DNA of 64,000 bases. It comes from JAHFTY01 sp964584785 (GTDB lineage Bacteria; Acidobacteriota; Terriglobia; 20CM-2-55-15). The stretch is taken from NCBI GenBank assembly GCA_964584785.1, contig CAZPBY010000008.1, forward strand, positions 84,249 through 148,248. The letters are read 5' to 3'. A program made the position numbers and the translations under genes. Each line of letters starts with the position of its first letter. Position 1 is the first letter of the stretch. The notes below the pieces were generated by a model. It ran no database searches, had not been told where the DNA came from, and was given only the letters and a program-made list of their open reading frames with translations. Shown here piece by piece: positions 23,681 through 33,557 of the stretch.

Positions 23681-24988
23681 TCACTTCGCAATTCGATCGC
23701 TATCCAGCTGCGCGAGCACTATACCGGTGCGCTGCCGGGCGAAGTCGACCAATCGTGCGACTTCCGCTTCGAAGTCGTCGTTTGAACAAGGATGCAGAGA
23801 GCCGGTTTGGTGCGGGTCACACAGTTTGTAAGGATCCGCGTAAACAGATGCCTTAATTTGTGTGTATATCTTCGTTATCTCTTGTTCAAGCCATCCGCCG
23901 GGCCCTCCCGCAATCGTCGCGACCTGACGCAGTGTGTCCTTATAAGTGGCGATAAGACCCGGTGCGAGGTTGTAAGCGCGGCGCGTCAGTACGTTTGAAT
24001 CGAAATTGTGGAAAACGCTCCAATGAACATCCGCCAGCGCCTGACTCTTGTCCCACGGGATGAATACGGAGCGAACCGAGTTCTGAAATCTGTAAAGAAA
24101 AAAGTTGTTCAGACGGAAGTCGCCGACGATTCCGTCCTGGTCGGTCATGAAGTTTTCGGCTGCCAGCTCTCTGAACAGCGCAGTCAAATCGATATACTGC
24201 GACAACGCTGACAGGAACTGCGAATCGTCTGCGAAGTTGATGGTGCGAACCATCTCTTCGATGGGAGCGGGGTCCGGGTAGATTTCGTTGTTCTCCGGCC
24301 GGAGCGGCAGAGGCGAGTACTTCGATGTCTCGGCACCTCGATATTCGAACCCCCAGGGGTCCATCCATTCGTAGCTGTACAGATACCCCGCGCTCTCTCC
24401 GAAATTCCGTTGCAGAAAGACCGGATCGAGATCCTCCACGAGGGTGTAAACGCCGGCATATTGATCGTTGATGTACAGTCTGGCGTAAGACTCGCGAGGC
24501 GCGGCGACTCCGAGCCTGCGGAAAAGTTCCATCCCGATGCGTTCGTGCATCATCGATGCATCCTGGGTATTGGCTCGAAGCACCAGATTTCTCAGGCCCA
24601 GAAAAGTATTCTGGCTTTCGTACCGGCTGAATTCGATCTTGAACGATGGCTTAATGCTGCTGCGGCTCCCATAGCCGTGCGAGCTCAAAGACACTTGCGG
24701 CCCACCGATATCCCGACCGTTGAAGATCCAATGAAACTCGACGGCAAAATGGCACTCGATGCGAGGCAAGGTCGGGATGACCGCGCCGGCGAGCGCGTCT
24801 ATACCCTGCTGCCTGCAGACGAAATTGGTTTGCTTCAACGTGTCGTAATCCTCGGGAGCGATATAAATACGAATTTCGTGGAGAATGTCTCCGTTGAACA
24901 AATCATCGGTGGTTTGAGCCAGTGATAAGCAGGGGAACGCCGAAATCGACAAGAGTGCAGCAACAAAAACATGCAAACGTCTTCGCAT
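23681..24988 (-). CDS. CotH-family protein (secreted)
   Basis: 435 residues with an N-terminal signal peptide (about 1-24). CotH-like regions are: an opening around FNGDILHEIRIYIAPEDYDTL, then SFKIEFSRYESQNTFLGLRNL, RIGMELFRRLGVAAPRESYA, YAGVYTLVEDLD, and DQDGIVGDFRLNNFFLYRF. CotH proteins are atypical secreted kinases; in spore-formers they phosphorylate coat proteins. The family's metal-binding WDxD segment reads PWDKSQAL here, so the second Asp is missing and kinase activity is doubtful. It ends next to a porin gene read in the same direction (10 bp apart), suggesting co-expression in envelope or mineral-related function. Confidence 0.82.
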   Translation of the reverse strand: MRRRLHVFVAALLSISAFPCLSLAQTTDDLFNGDILHEIRIYIAPEDYDTLKQTNFVCRQQGIDALAGAVIPTLPRIECHFAVEFHWIFNGRDIGGPQVSLSSHGYGSRSSIKPSFKIEFSRYESQNTFLGLRNLVLRANTQDASMMHERIGMELFRRLGVAAPRESYARLYINDQYAGVYTLVEDLDPVFLQRNFGESAGYLYSYEWMDPWGFEYRGAETSKYSPLPLRPENNEIYPDPAPIEEMVRTINFADDSQFLSALSQYIDLTALFRELAAENFMTDQDGIVGDFRLNNFFLYRFQNSVRSVFIPWDKSQALADVHWSVFHNFDSNVLTRRAYNLAPGLIATYKDTLRQVATIAGGPGGWLEQEITKIYTQIKASVYADPYKLCDPHQTGSLHPCSNDDFEAEVARLVDFARQRTGIVLAQLDSDRIAK

Positions 24989-24997
24989 GATTCCACC

Positions 24998-26350
24998 TCA
25001 CATGGCCAACTGCAGCCGGATCACTCCCGTCCAAAATCGGGATTGGCCGAGAACGGCCTTCCGCTCAATGTCTGTGAGCTTTTCACGTTGAGCGTGAATC
25101 TGGATTTTCACAAAGTGATTCAGATACCAGGTGGGACCGAACGTCCAGGTGCGTTCGCCGTCGGGCAAAATCGTGGGCGCTCGAGGGCTTCGCGATGGGA
25201 GTCCCGGACCGGGCGCGCTGTAGAACGCGAGCACATCGAATCGCGCCGACACTTCCACAGCTCCGAAGCCGTGGCCCGTCAGAAATGGATCCCGGGGTTT
25301 GCCGCTGGATTTCAGCTGGCCAAGTGGGACCCAGGTGCCCATCACATACCAACCTCGAGAAAGTTTGTCCGGCAGATCTTCTCCGCGGATACCTTGCCGC
25401 TTTCGCTCCTCGGACATGTGAATGTATTCGCTTTTAATGCTGACGGGACCTTCCAACCACGACATGGCAGCTCCAGTCCTGGTCCGATTACCGCGCACAT
25501 AGAGATGATCGAAGAACGTAAAGTTCGAAAACGTGCTTCCGTGAACAGCATTGAGACCATCGAACAACGCGCCCCGCGTCAATGCAACACCGAGGTAAAC
25601 GTGGCGGACAGTTTTGGGGAGCCACTTCTCGTTCCTCAACGGCTCACCTGAGAGACGGGCCGCATACGTACGGCCGGCCGTCGGTTTGCCGTGGATGCCG
25701 GATCCCTCTCCATCGTAACGAAAGACACCCACCTGGTATTCCAGACGGTTCTTGCTAAGAACATTTGCGTGAAGCATGACGCCACGCTCGCGTTCGGGCG
25801 ACAGCGTATCGGACACTCGCGACTTAAAGGCGAAGTCCAGACGATCCTCGGAGAGGCTCGCCTCCATGCCGAATGGAATTTTGAATTTGCCCGCCCGGAC
25901 TTCAACCAGCGGATGGACTTTGAAATTGACGTACGCGTCTTTCCACGGATGCGACTCATGATCGCTCCCAAAAGTCTGGCGAAAGTCCCTCTCGAATTCA
26001 TAGTCCGCGCGATGGCTGATGTTGCCTTTCACCCCGAAGCGGGCGCGTGTCAGGTAGAACGTGGGTGGAGTGGTTGGAAGCCCGTTGACCATTCCCGGAG
26101 GATTCCACCTCGGCGGGTCGAAACCTTGAAAATCAAAATTCCACTTCCCGACAAGATTCACATTCATGAAGTCGCCGATTCGCAACGACGGCCTGTTCTT
26201 GAAAGAAATGCCAAGGAACGCGCCAGAATTACGGACGGCTTCAGTATCGGATTTGTCTTCCTCTGCGGGATTCTGTGCGGAACAAACGAGTGCCGGAATC
26301 ATCAGCCATGTGATGATCAGGAGAAAGCTTTGATACCTTCGGACAGGCAT
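24998..26350 (-). CDS. Outer-membrane porin (phosphate-selective porin O/P-like)
   Basis: 450 residues with a signal peptide (about 1-25, ending CSAQN). The rest is a beta-barrel pattern of alternating aromatic and polar residues. Characteristic segments are YLTRARFGVKGNISHRADYEFERDF, LVEVRAGKFKIPFGMEASLSEDRLDF and a C-terminal VKIQIHAQREK. These match the Porin_O_P family, which in Pseudomonas selects anions such as phosphate. The specificity cannot be read here. It lies just upstream of the CotH-like gene in one transcription unit. Confidence 0.87.
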   Translation of the reverse strand: MPVRRYQSFLLIITWLMIPALVCSAQNPAEEDKSDTEAVRNSGAFLGISFKNRPSLRIGDFMNVNLVGKWNFDFQGFDPPRWNPPGMVNGLPTTPPTFYLTRARFGVKGNISHRADYEFERDFRQTFGSDHESHPWKDAYVNFKVHPLVEVRAGKFKIPFGMEASLSEDRLDFAFKSRVSDTLSPERERGVMLHANVLSKNRLEYQVGVFRYDGEGSGIHGKPTAGRTYAARLSGEPLRNEKWLPKTVRHVYLGVALTRGALFDGLNAVHGSTFSNFTFFDHLYVRGNRTRTGAAMSWLEGPVSIKSEYIHMSEERKRQGIRGEDLPDKLSRGWYVMGTWVPLGQLKSSGKPRDPFLTGHGFGAVEVSARFDVLAFYSAPGPGLPSRSPRAPTILPDGERTWTFGPTWYLNHFVKIQIHAQREKLTDIERKAVLGQSRFWTGVIRLQLAM

Positions 26351-26587
26351 CGACCGTCAAACCCCCGGTTAGCTTAGCACTTGTTAGGCCGCAACTTCCT
26401 CAAAAACAGCCAATAACGCTGCTGCCCGGTTGCGGGCGAATCCGCCGAGGACCACAGCGAAACTGAGGTGATTCTGGAGCGCCGCCTCACTTCAATTGTT
26501 TTGCCAGGTTTTCAAACCGTTTCTGAAAGCAGGGTCGACGACCCTCGCGGTATTGCTTTGAAGCCACAACGGTCATACCATCCGAGG

Positions 26588-26815
26588 ATGGAAACCATCA
26601 CGTTGAAACTCGACCGCAGGCATATCCAGAAGCTGAAGGATCAGGCCGAGGCGACGGGGTGTTCGCAGGCTGCTGTAGTCCGAGACCTAATCGATCGTTA
26701 TCTGGACCAGAAGAAGCGCCCCTCTCTGCACGAACAGGCCAAAGATCTCTGCGGATCCGTCTCCGGCTCGCGAAACATGTCCCGCAAAAACCTTAAAGGG
26801 TATGGCCGCGACTAG
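26588..26815 (+). CDS. Ribbon-helix-helix antitoxin
   Basis: 75 residues from the ATG at 26588, preceded by GAGG. The ribbon METITLKLDRRHIQKLKDQA is followed by helices containing CSQAAVVRDLIDRYLDQ, the CopG/Arc fold that binds DNA as a dimer. The C-terminal 25 residues should bind the toxin encoded next. It overlaps the PIN gene by 14 bases. An earlier in-frame start at 26468 is not supported by composition. Confidence 0.85.
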   Translation: METITLKLDRRHIQKLKDQAEATGCSQAAVVRDLIDRYLDQKKRPSLHEQAKDLCGSVSGSRNMSRKNLKGYGRD

Positions 26816-27221
26816 AGTGATCCTGGACACGGGCCCGCTGGTCGCTTATCTGAACCGAAAGGATCAGTATCACCAATGGGCTGTCCAATGCTGGGACGCA
26901 CTATTCGACCCATTGTGGACATGCGAAGCCGTCCTCTCCGAAGCGATCTTCCTGTTGCAATCCGAGTCGATCAATCCGGAGCCTCTTCTTCGGTTTTTGG
27001 AGCGCGGAATCGTCCGAATGGACTTCAATGCCGGCGACCATCAGCCCGACGTTCTTCGTTTGCTTCGAAAGTATGTTGACCGGCCGATAAGCTTTGCGGA
27101 CGCCTGTCTGGTCCGGATGGCCGAGCTCACAGATGCTTGCCAGGTCTTCACCACCGACGATGATTTCCGCATCTATCGCCGAAAGGGCCGGCAACTGATT
27201 CCCTTACTCGCACCTTTTTGA
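26802..27221 (+). CDS. PIN-domain (VapC-type) toxin
   Basis: 139 residues. All expected acidic residues are present: D9 (VILDTGPLVAYL), E48 (SEAIFLL region), D100 (SFADACLVRMAE) and D118/D119 (TTDDDF). Unlike the PIN protein at 21805, this one should be an active Mg2+-dependent RNase. It is paired with the RHH antitoxin upstream. Toxins of this group usually cleave tRNA or rRNA; the target is not predictable here. Confidence 0.9.
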   Translation: MAATRVILDTGPLVAYLNRKDQYHQWAVQCWDALFDPLWTCEAVLSEAIFLLQSESINPEPLLRFLERGIVRMDFNAGDHQPDVLRLLRKYVDRPISFADACLVRMAELTDACQVFTTDDDFRIYRRKGRQLIPLLAPF

Positions 27222-27249
27222 GTCAGGGAAGAGGCAAAGCCGTCAGCGC

Positions 27250-27624
27250 TCAGTGTGGATTATGGAGCCTCACTCCGATCAGCACGGCAATCAGAGATAG
27301 CGCGTTATTGAGCAGAATGTTCAGGGCCAGCAGGGACAATCGATCCGCATGCCAGTACGCCATCGTCTCGTACGAAAAGGTCGAAAAGGTGGTAAACCCT
27401 CCGCAGAACCCGGTGGCCATCAGGAGTCGCCAACGATCGTGGGTGTGATCGGCGGACCAGGTGAGCAGGTAGCCCACGGCAAACGATCCCAGGACGTTGA
27501 CGATTAAGGTGCCCCACGGGAATCCATGATGTTTGGAAAGATCAGACGACGCATGCGTGATGAGATACCGGAACGCAGAGCCGCACGCTCCGCCGATCAT
27601 GACTAGAAGTATCGCTTCAATCAT
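27250..27624 (-). CDS. crcB: Fluoride channel CrcB/FluC
   Basis: 124 residues with four membrane helices. Family motifs are GGACGSAFRYLI near the N-terminus, GTLIVNVLGSFAVG in helix 2, and GFCGGFTTFSTFSYE in helix 3 with the Phe box that lines the fluoride pore. The protein forms antiparallel dimers that export fluoride. It is a single complete gene facing the RHH/PIN operon. No fluoride riboswitch could be seen in the 75 bases upstream. Confidence 0.95.
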   Translation of the reverse strand: MIEAILLVMIGGACGSAFRYLITHASSDLSKHHGFPWGTLIVNVLGSFAVGYLLTWSADHTHDRWRLLMATGFCGGFTTFSTFSYETMAYWHADRLSLLALNILLNNALSLIAVLIGVRLHNPH

Positions 27625-27699
27625 TCGATATAACTTTCATTTGCGATTCCCGACTGTCGATTCGCAATAGATATTGTCGTGTGATTGATGGTGTGTACC

Positions 27700-28791
27700 C
27701 TACTTCGACTGGCTGAGAGAGGTTCCTTCCCTGATCTCGTCATTCGCTCGTTTGACCACTCTGTCGCCGGCTTGCAGCGGGCCGACTACCTCGATCAAGT
27801 CGCCATCCACGGCGCCGCGCCCGACGTTCACCCATTCGGCTTTGCCGTTCTTTTCCCGGATCACAAACGTTCGCTCGGTTGTGACGACGACGCTTGTTCG
27901 CGGCACGTACAGGGCCGGCTTCGAACCGTGGATGGGCCATTTCACCGTGGCGTACATTCCCGGAGCGAGCGACTGATCGGGGTTCATCACGTCGAGTTCC
28001 ACCGGCATGGTCCGTGTCTTCGGGTCGAGAGCTTGAGCGCGGCGTGAGATGGTTCCTGAAAAATTCCGGTCGGCGTACGCCGGCACCTGAAACGTGACGT
28101 TACTTCCTTTGGCTATACCGCCGACGTTCGCTTCGGGCACCGCCACGATGACGCGCAAACGCGAAACCTGCTGAAGTACGAGAAGCGGCTCGGTCGACGA
28201 CGGACCGACGAGGGCGCCGGGATGGACGATGCGTTCGGTGATGACGCCATCGAATGGCGCGGTGATTTTCAGGTACGCCTCGAGATCCTTCAATGCCTGC
28301 ACACTCGCCTGAGCCGCACTCTTCGCCTGTTTCCGCGCATTGATGACGGCTTTTGCAGCGTCCACCTGTTTTTCAGCGACCACCAACTCATTACCTGCGA
28401 TCGCTCCCGGCGTTTCCGCGGCCTTTTTCATGCGATCGAAGGTGCTCTGAGCGGCTGCCAATTGAGCGTCGGCCTGAGCCAGTTCCGCTTCGGCTCCCTG
28501 GACCCTGGACTCCGCTTCGGCGATTTGCGCCTTCATTTCCGGCGCGCTCAACTCCACCAGCAGCTGCCCTTCTTTCACGCTACTGCCGCGATCCACCGTT
28601 ACTCGCTCCACATAGCCGCTGACGCGCGAGCGTAAATCGACGTTCAAGTACGGTTGGATTTCACCGGGAAGATTTACGGTTCGAGATGCGGTTCTGGAGA
28701 TGACCGGGGTTAGCTCGATTCCCTGAGCCGGCACCTGCTCCGGCAGCGCGCTGAGAGCAACGGCAACCAGCAGGTGCCTAATTCCCATCAT
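27700..28791 (-). CDS. RND efflux periplasmic adaptor (HlyD/MFP family)
   Basis: 363 residues from the ATG at 28791, overlapping the RND gene by 14 bases. A signal sequence (ending VPAQG) is followed by a barrel-sandwich half (NVDLRSRVSGYVERVTVDRG), a long alpha hairpin (about 90-170, VEKQVDAAKAVINARKQAK), the second lipoyl half (KITAPFDGVITERIVHPG) and beta-barrel and membrane-proximal domains. This is the MexA/AcrA type. It links the inner-membrane RND pump to the TolC-like channel encoded two genes upstream. All three genes form one leftward operon: TolC, RND, adaptor. Confidence 0.93.
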   Translation of the reverse strand: MMGIRHLLVAVALSALPEQVPAQGIELTPVISRTASRTVNLPGEIQPYLNVDLRSRVSGYVERVTVDRGSSVKEGQLLVELSAPEMKAQIAEAESRVQGAEAELAQADAQLAAAQSTFDRMKKAAETPGAIAGNELVVAEKQVDAAKAVINARKQAKSAAQASVQALKDLEAYLKITAPFDGVITERIVHPGALVGPSSTEPLLVLQQVSRLRVIVAVPEANVGGIAKGSNVTFQVPAYADRNFSGTISRRAQALDPKTRTMPVELDVMNPDQSLAPGMYATVKWPIHGSKPALYVPRTSVVVTTERTFVIREKNGKAEWVNVGRGAVDGDLIEVVGPLQAGDRVVKRANDEIREGTSLSQSK

Positions 28792-31700
28792 AGTAGCGAC
28801 TCCTCGGATCAAACGGATTGAGTGAAAGCGAGCCGGTGGTTGCCCTGCTTTGAAGGATGGCGTAGATGGAAGGCAGCACCGTCAGCGTGGCAACCGTCGA
28901 TACGATGAGGCCTCCAATCACGGCGCGGCCGAGTGGAGCTGTCTGAGCGCCCCCCTCGCCAAAACCGATCGCCATGGGAATCATTCCGAAAATCATCGCG
29001 GCAGCCGTCATCAGGATCGCGCGCAACCGGCCCGACGCACCATCGCGCGTGGCTTCCAGCACCGGCTGGCCTTCACGGCGGAAGCGCTCGGCAAACGTCA
29101 CAAGAAGGATCGAGTTTGCGACGGCGATACCGATCGACATGATGGCTCCCATGAAGGATTCAATATTCAACGTAGTCCCCGTGACCCGCAGCATCAGAAC
29201 CACTCCGCAAAGCACTGCCGGGATCGTCAGTATGATACTCAAGGCCAGACGGACGGATTGAAAGTTTGCGGCCAGAAGGAGAAGGATCACAGCGATCGCA
29301 AGCAACAACCCTGCACGCAGGCCGGAAGTGGTCTGTTCGAGAGGCGGGATTTCGCCCCGATATCTCACACTCACACCGCGCGGCGGATCACCCGCTTTCG
29401 CCAACGCCTTCTGGATTCGCGGCACGGCTTCACCAAGCGTCAGGCCGTGAATGTTGGCTGTGAGACTCACCACTCGCTGTCCGTTGTTGCGCTCAATCAA
29501 CCCCGGCATCGTGCCCAACTTCACGGCGGCGACATCGCGCAGATAAGGCTGGGCCAGTCCTTCCTTCATCACCGGAACAACGTTGATATCGTCCACGCTT
29601 TGAACGCGGTTCTGCGGCAGCTGGACCTGAATCTGAAATCCGTTGCCGGACACGGGATCACGCCAGTAGTTGGCCTGGATATATCGCGATGACGAAGTAG
29701 CCGGCACGATGGATCGCACCACGTCTGCCATCGTCAAGCCAAACTGGCCGGCGCGATCGCGATCGATGTTGATGTCCACCGTAGGGTAGTTCCGCTCCTG
29801 GACCATCTGGAGGTCGCGCATGAAAGGCAGCTGCGAGAGTTCGCGCTGAACCTTGTCCGCGTATTGATAGTTGTCCTGAAGATTGGTGCCGGCAATCGCC
29901 AGTTCGACGGGAGTTGGCGATCCGAAGCTCATGACCTGACTCACGATGTCCGCCGCTTCGAACGTGACCTGCGACTCCGGCAGCTCCTCGGTCAGTGTCG
30001 CGCGTAAACGTTCCCTCAGTTGCTCACCTCGAGGAGCATCCGCTTTCAACGCAACCTGAATGACCGCTTCATTCGGGCCGCTGGAAAACAGGTGAATCAG
30101 GAGCACTGGATAATTCGGCGCCGGCACACCCGTGAAGTCGCTGGTGATCAGGACATTTTTCGGATCGACTTCCCGATGGATGGCGTCAAGCGCGTGAAGC
30201 ACAATCCGCTCCGTCTCCTCCACGCGCGTTCCGGCCGGGCCTCGCAATCGAAGGCGGATCAACGAGCTGTTCGCATCCGGAAAGAGCTCGGTCCCGAGTT
30301 TCGGAAAAACAACGTAAAAGATCGCGATGGAGGCCGCCAAGTACCCGATGACTAACGGCCATCGCAGACGCAGCACGAGTCCGAGGTAGGTTCGATAAAA
30401 AGAGCGCAGATGGCCGAACACTCCCTCCCCCTCTTCGCCGCGGTGCGCCTCCCGCATCAACCACGTCGAGAAGACAGGAACAAGGCTGCTCGACAACAAA
30501 TACGACGCGATCATTGCAAATGCGACGGCGAGCGAAAGGGGAACAAACAATTGACGGGCAACACCGGCCATAAAGAAGGAAGGAACAAACACGGCCAGTA
30601 TGCACAACATCGAAAGCAGCCGCGCCACAGCCGTTCGGCTGCACGCTTCAACAACCGCTCGCGCGCGAGAGATCCCGGGCAGCATCTGCGTATGGATGTT
30701 CTCGATTTCAACCGTTGCTTCGTCGACAAGAACGCCTACAGCTAGCGCCAATCCGCCCAGGGTCATGATGTTGATCGATTGTCCGGCCGCCCATAGACCG
30801 ACCACAGCCGCAAGCAACGCAAACGGGATGTTCATGACCACAATCAGCGCGCTGCGCCAGTCGCGAAGGAATATGAGGACCATGAGGCCCGTCAGTACCG
30901 CACCTAACAGTCCCTCGGCTACAAGGTTTCGAATCGCGTTCACGACATATGGCGATTGATCAAACTCCAGCCGGATGTCGACATCTTCCGGCGCCGCTTT
31001 TTTGAAATCCGCAAGCGCGGCTTTCACGCGGTTGATGACGGCGAGAGTCGAGGCGTCAGCGCGCTTCGTGACGGGGATGTACACCGTGCGTTTTCCATTT
31101 ACGTGTGCATATCCGGTAACGATGTCGGTTCCGTTATCGATCAATCCGATGTCGCGCAGGAAAACTGTCGTTCCGGATCCCGGACGAATCGGCGTGTCGA
31201 GAAGCTCCGGCAGATTGCCGCCGAGCGTCGCGTTCGTTCGAGCAATCCGATCCAGCTTGCCGGTGCGTAAATCACCGGAAGGTTGAACAAGCGTCGCTTT
31301 ACTGACCGCAGCGATCGCTTCTTCCGGCGAAATGCGGTACTGCTGCAGCTTGTCGGGGTTGAGCGTGATCACGATCGTTCTTTGCGCTCCGCCGAACGGA
31401 GGTGGAGCGGAGACGCCTTCGAGCGTCGCAAACAGCGGACGGACCCGGTTTAACGCGATGTCCTGCAATTCGCCCTGAGTTCGATTGGGACTGCTGAAGA
31501 TCAGCTGGCCGATCGCCACACTGCCCGCATCGAACCGAGTGACGAAGGGCGGGACTGTTCCCGCCGGCATGAATGCGCGAGCCCGGTCCACATATCCGAT
31601 GGTCTCGGCCATCGCCTGGGCCATATTGGTGCTTTGTTTGAAGACCAGCTTCAGCAGCGCCTGGCCCGGAATACTGCGACTCTCCACGTGATCGATGCCG

Positions 31701-31924
31701 GTGATGTAGAGGAAGTGATATTCGTAGTAGTAGGTCAGGAATCCTTCCATCTGCTGCGGGTCCATGCCGCCGTAAGGCTGCGCCACATAAATGATGGGGT
31801 CGCCAACCTGCGGAAAGATGTCGACCGGCATTCTCTGGAGCGCCAGAACGGAGCAAAGCGCAACGGCGATCAGCGCGATCACGACGGTTAAGGGACGACC
31901 GAGTGCGAGTAATACAAACCGCAT
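28778..31924 (-). CDS. RND efflux permease (AcrB/HAE-like)
   Basis: 1048 residues, full length for the family. The N-terminal helix is followed by a large periplasmic loop, helices 2-6 (GLLGAVLTGLMVLIFLRDW, LALAVGVLVDEATVEIENI with the proton-relay acid pair in helix 4), a second periplasmic loop and helices 8-12 ending LIVSTVATLTVLPSIYAIL. It should use the proton gradient to expel hydrophobic or amphipathic substrates through the TolC partner. The substrate is not predictable; the sequence is closer to the general hydrophobe type than to the metal type at 39482. Confidence 0.95.
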   Translation of the reverse strand: MRFVLLALGRPLTVVIALIAVALCSVLALQRMPVDIFPQVGDPIIYVAQPYGGMDPQQMEGFLTYYYEYHFLYITGIDHVESRSIPGQALLKLVFKQSTNMAQAMAETIGYVDRARAFMPAGTVPPFVTRFDAGSVAIGQLIFSSPNRTQGELQDIALNRVRPLFATLEGVSAPPPFGGAQRTIVITLNPDKLQQYRISPEEAIAAVSKATLVQPSGDLRTGKLDRIARTNATLGGNLPELLDTPIRPGSGTTVFLRDIGLIDNGTDIVTGYAHVNGKRTVYIPVTKRADASTLAVINRVKAALADFKKAAPEDVDIRLEFDQSPYVVNAIRNLVAEGLLGAVLTGLMVLIFLRDWRSALIVVMNIPFALLAAVVGLWAAGQSINIMTLGGLALAVGVLVDEATVEIENIHTQMLPGISRARAVVEACSRTAVARLLSMLCILAVFVPSFFMAGVARQLFVPLSLAVAFAMIASYLLSSSLVPVFSTWLMREAHRGEEGEGVFGHLRSFYRTYLGLVLRLRWPLVIGYLAASIAIFYVVFPKLGTELFPDANSSLIRLRLRGPAGTRVEETERIVLHALDAIHREVDPKNVLITSDFTGVPAPNYPVLLIHLFSSGPNEAVIQVALKADAPRGEQLRERLRATLTEELPESQVTFEAADIVSQVMSFGSPTPVELAIAGTNLQDNYQYADKVQRELSQLPFMRDLQMVQERNYPTVDINIDRDRAGQFGLTMADVVRSIVPATSSSRYIQANYWRDPVSGNGFQIQVQLPQNRVQSVDDINVVPVMKEGLAQPYLRDVAAVKLGTMPGLIERNNGQRVVSLTANIHGLTLGEAVPRIQKALAKAGDPPRGVSVRYRGEIPPLEQTTSGLRAGLLLAIAVILLLLAANFQSVRLALSIILTIPAVLCGVVLMLRVTGTTLNIESFMGAIMSIGIAVANSILLVTFAERFRREGQPVLEATRDGASGRLRAILMTAAAMIFGMIPMAIGFGEGGAQTAPLGRAVIGGLIVSTVATLTVLPSIYAILQSRATTGSLSLNPFDPRSRYYDGN

Positions 31925-31942
31925 ACTGTCCTGCCTCCGATT

Positions 31943-33352
31943 TCAGGGTGCCACTTGATTCAAAAACGGTTGAATGTCGCCTTGGGCAGTAGCAACGCCC
32001 AGTAGCGCACGCCACACGCCCAGTCTGGCCAGCGCGTCGTCGATTTCAGCCTGCGTCAGGAGTCGCTGGGCGTCCGCGACGTCGACGATGTTTCCGAGCC
32101 CCGCTTCATATCGTGCGGTTGCCTGTTGGAGAGCCGCATTGCCGGCGGACAGCTGCAGCGGCGTCTCCGCCGCAACCCGGCGGGATCCTTCCATAATCGC
32201 CACCGCTTGATTCCACCTCGCCTGCAGGTCGGTTGTGATCTGACGATAGCGAGCGCCTTCGGCGCGAACAATCGCGGACTGACCGGCCTGCTTTGCACGG
32301 ATTGAAGCCTGATCCAGAATTGAAAACGTAACGCCGAATCCTAAGGCGTAGTTCTGAACATTCGGAGCAAGGCCGTTCACACCGCCCAATCGCCCACCAT
32401 CGACACGCGCGCCCGTGCCGCGTGCGTATGCGGAACCTTGAGCGACAAAATGCGGGTAATAGGATTTATCCAGGACCCGGAGTTCCGCTTCCGCTTGTTC
32501 CACCGCCGCGTTTTGCTCGACGGCAATCGGGTTTTCGGCCGGGTTCACCGGCGTGGCCGCCAGAGCCGGCGGAAGATCGGAAAGTCTCGGCGCAGCAAGA
32601 CGGATTTGAGCCGGATCGACACCCACGAATTCAGCGAGTATGGTGCGTGCCACTTCCGTCGCCTGCTCCGCACGCGATACCTGTGTTCGTGCAGCGGCGA
32701 GATCGGCTTCGGCTCGAGACGCATCGGCGCCGGGGCGTAGTTGAGCGTCGACCTGCGCTCGAACGCTGCGGACCAGCACGGTAGCGCGATCGACTCCCGC
32801 CTGAGCCGCTCGTACCGTTTCCTGGGCTGCCGCCAATGTGAGATAGGCATCCGCGGCTGCGGCTGCAATGTCGAATTGACTCCGTTTTAACGCCGCTTCC
32901 GATCGAGACATCGAGGATGTCGCCGCCGAGACGCGCGCGCGGCGAAGACCAAAATCGAAAGGCTCCCATGTCACTGACGCGCCCAGCGCGGTTCCCCAGA
33001 CCGATCCCAGATTATTCGAACCCAACACGGGACCGGAAATCGAGGGGATGACACTCTGAGGGAGCAACAAACCGAACGTGTTGTTTCTCGTCGCGCGATT
33101 GACCTGAGCCAGCGAATCCACTCGCGGAAGATACGCCGTCCGCGCGAGTTCGATACCGGCAGCCGCTGCGCTGACCTGTTCCTGAGACACGGCGATCGCC
33201 GGATAATTGCGCAACGCGCTCTCGACCGCCTGACCGATCGTCATGGGTGTGCGAGCCTGTTGCTGCCGGGCAACCGTTATTGAACCAGACGCGAATACTA
33301 AGCTGAAAACCAACAGCACACGCGATTTGCAACGTCTCTTCTGCTTCTGCAT
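31943..33352 (-). CDS. TolC-family outer-membrane efflux channel
   Basis: 469 residues from the internal ATG at 33352; upstream codons to 33400 lack coding character. A signal region (about 8-25) is followed by two OEP repeats, each with long helices: MTIGQAVESALRNYPAIAVSQEQ starts the first, and RYEAGLGNIVDVADAQRLLTQAE is the conserved segment near the end of the second. It forms the outer-membrane duct of the tripartite pump. It is the first gene of the operon; 18 bp separate it from the RND gene. A palindrome at 33396-33426 lies in its promoter region. Confidence 0.92.
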   Translation of the reverse strand: MQKQKRRCKSRVLLVFSLVFASGSITVARQQQARTPMTIGQAVESALRNYPAIAVSQEQVSAAAAGIELARTAYLPRVDSLAQVNRATRNNTFGLLLPQSVIPSISGPVLGSNNLGSVWGTALGASVTWEPFDFGLRRARVSAATSSMSRSEAALKRSQFDIAAAAADAYLTLAAAQETVRAAQAGVDRATVLVRSVRAQVDAQLRPGADASRAEADLAAARTQVSRAEQATEVARTILAEFVGVDPAQIRLAAPRLSDLPPALAATPVNPAENPIAVEQNAAVEQAEAELRVLDKSYYPHFVAQGSAYARGTGARVDGGRLGGVNGLAPNVQNYALGFGVTFSILDQASIRAKQAGQSAIVRAEGARYRQITTDLQARWNQAVAIMEGSRRVAAETPLQLSAGNAALQQATARYEAGLGNIVDVADAQRLLTQAEIDDALARLGVWRALLGVATAQGDIQPFLNQVAP

Positions 33353-33395
33353 GGCTCCACTGTCCCGCTTTCGAGGTTTCCTCGTCAACACTACA

Positions 33396-33426
33396 AACAA
33401 ACATGAATAAAAGATGAATGTTTGTT
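33396..33426. promoter_or_regulatory. Palindromic operator candidate for the tolC-RND-adaptor operon
   Basis: AACAAACAT at 33396-33404 and ATGTTTGTT at 33418-33426 form a perfect 9-bp inverted repeat with a 13-bp AT-rich spacer. It lies 44-74 bp upstream of the tolC start and between two divergent transcription units. The size suits a dimeric repressor of the TetR or similar type. No regulator gene lies adjacent. Confidence 0.55.
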
Positions 33427-33557
33427 AAGGAACAACGCTTCACTCTTATTGATGTTATAAAGTCGCTTCGAAAATAGATAACAGTTGGCCGTGTTCGCAA
33501 CCAAGATCACGATCACCTCCTGGCGAGGGTCTTGTTTGTGCGGGTCTTTGACGCTCG

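Noticed and set aside
27625..27700. Fluoride riboswitch upstream of crcB
   Set aside because: The conserved pseudoknot sequences could not be found in the short upstream region.
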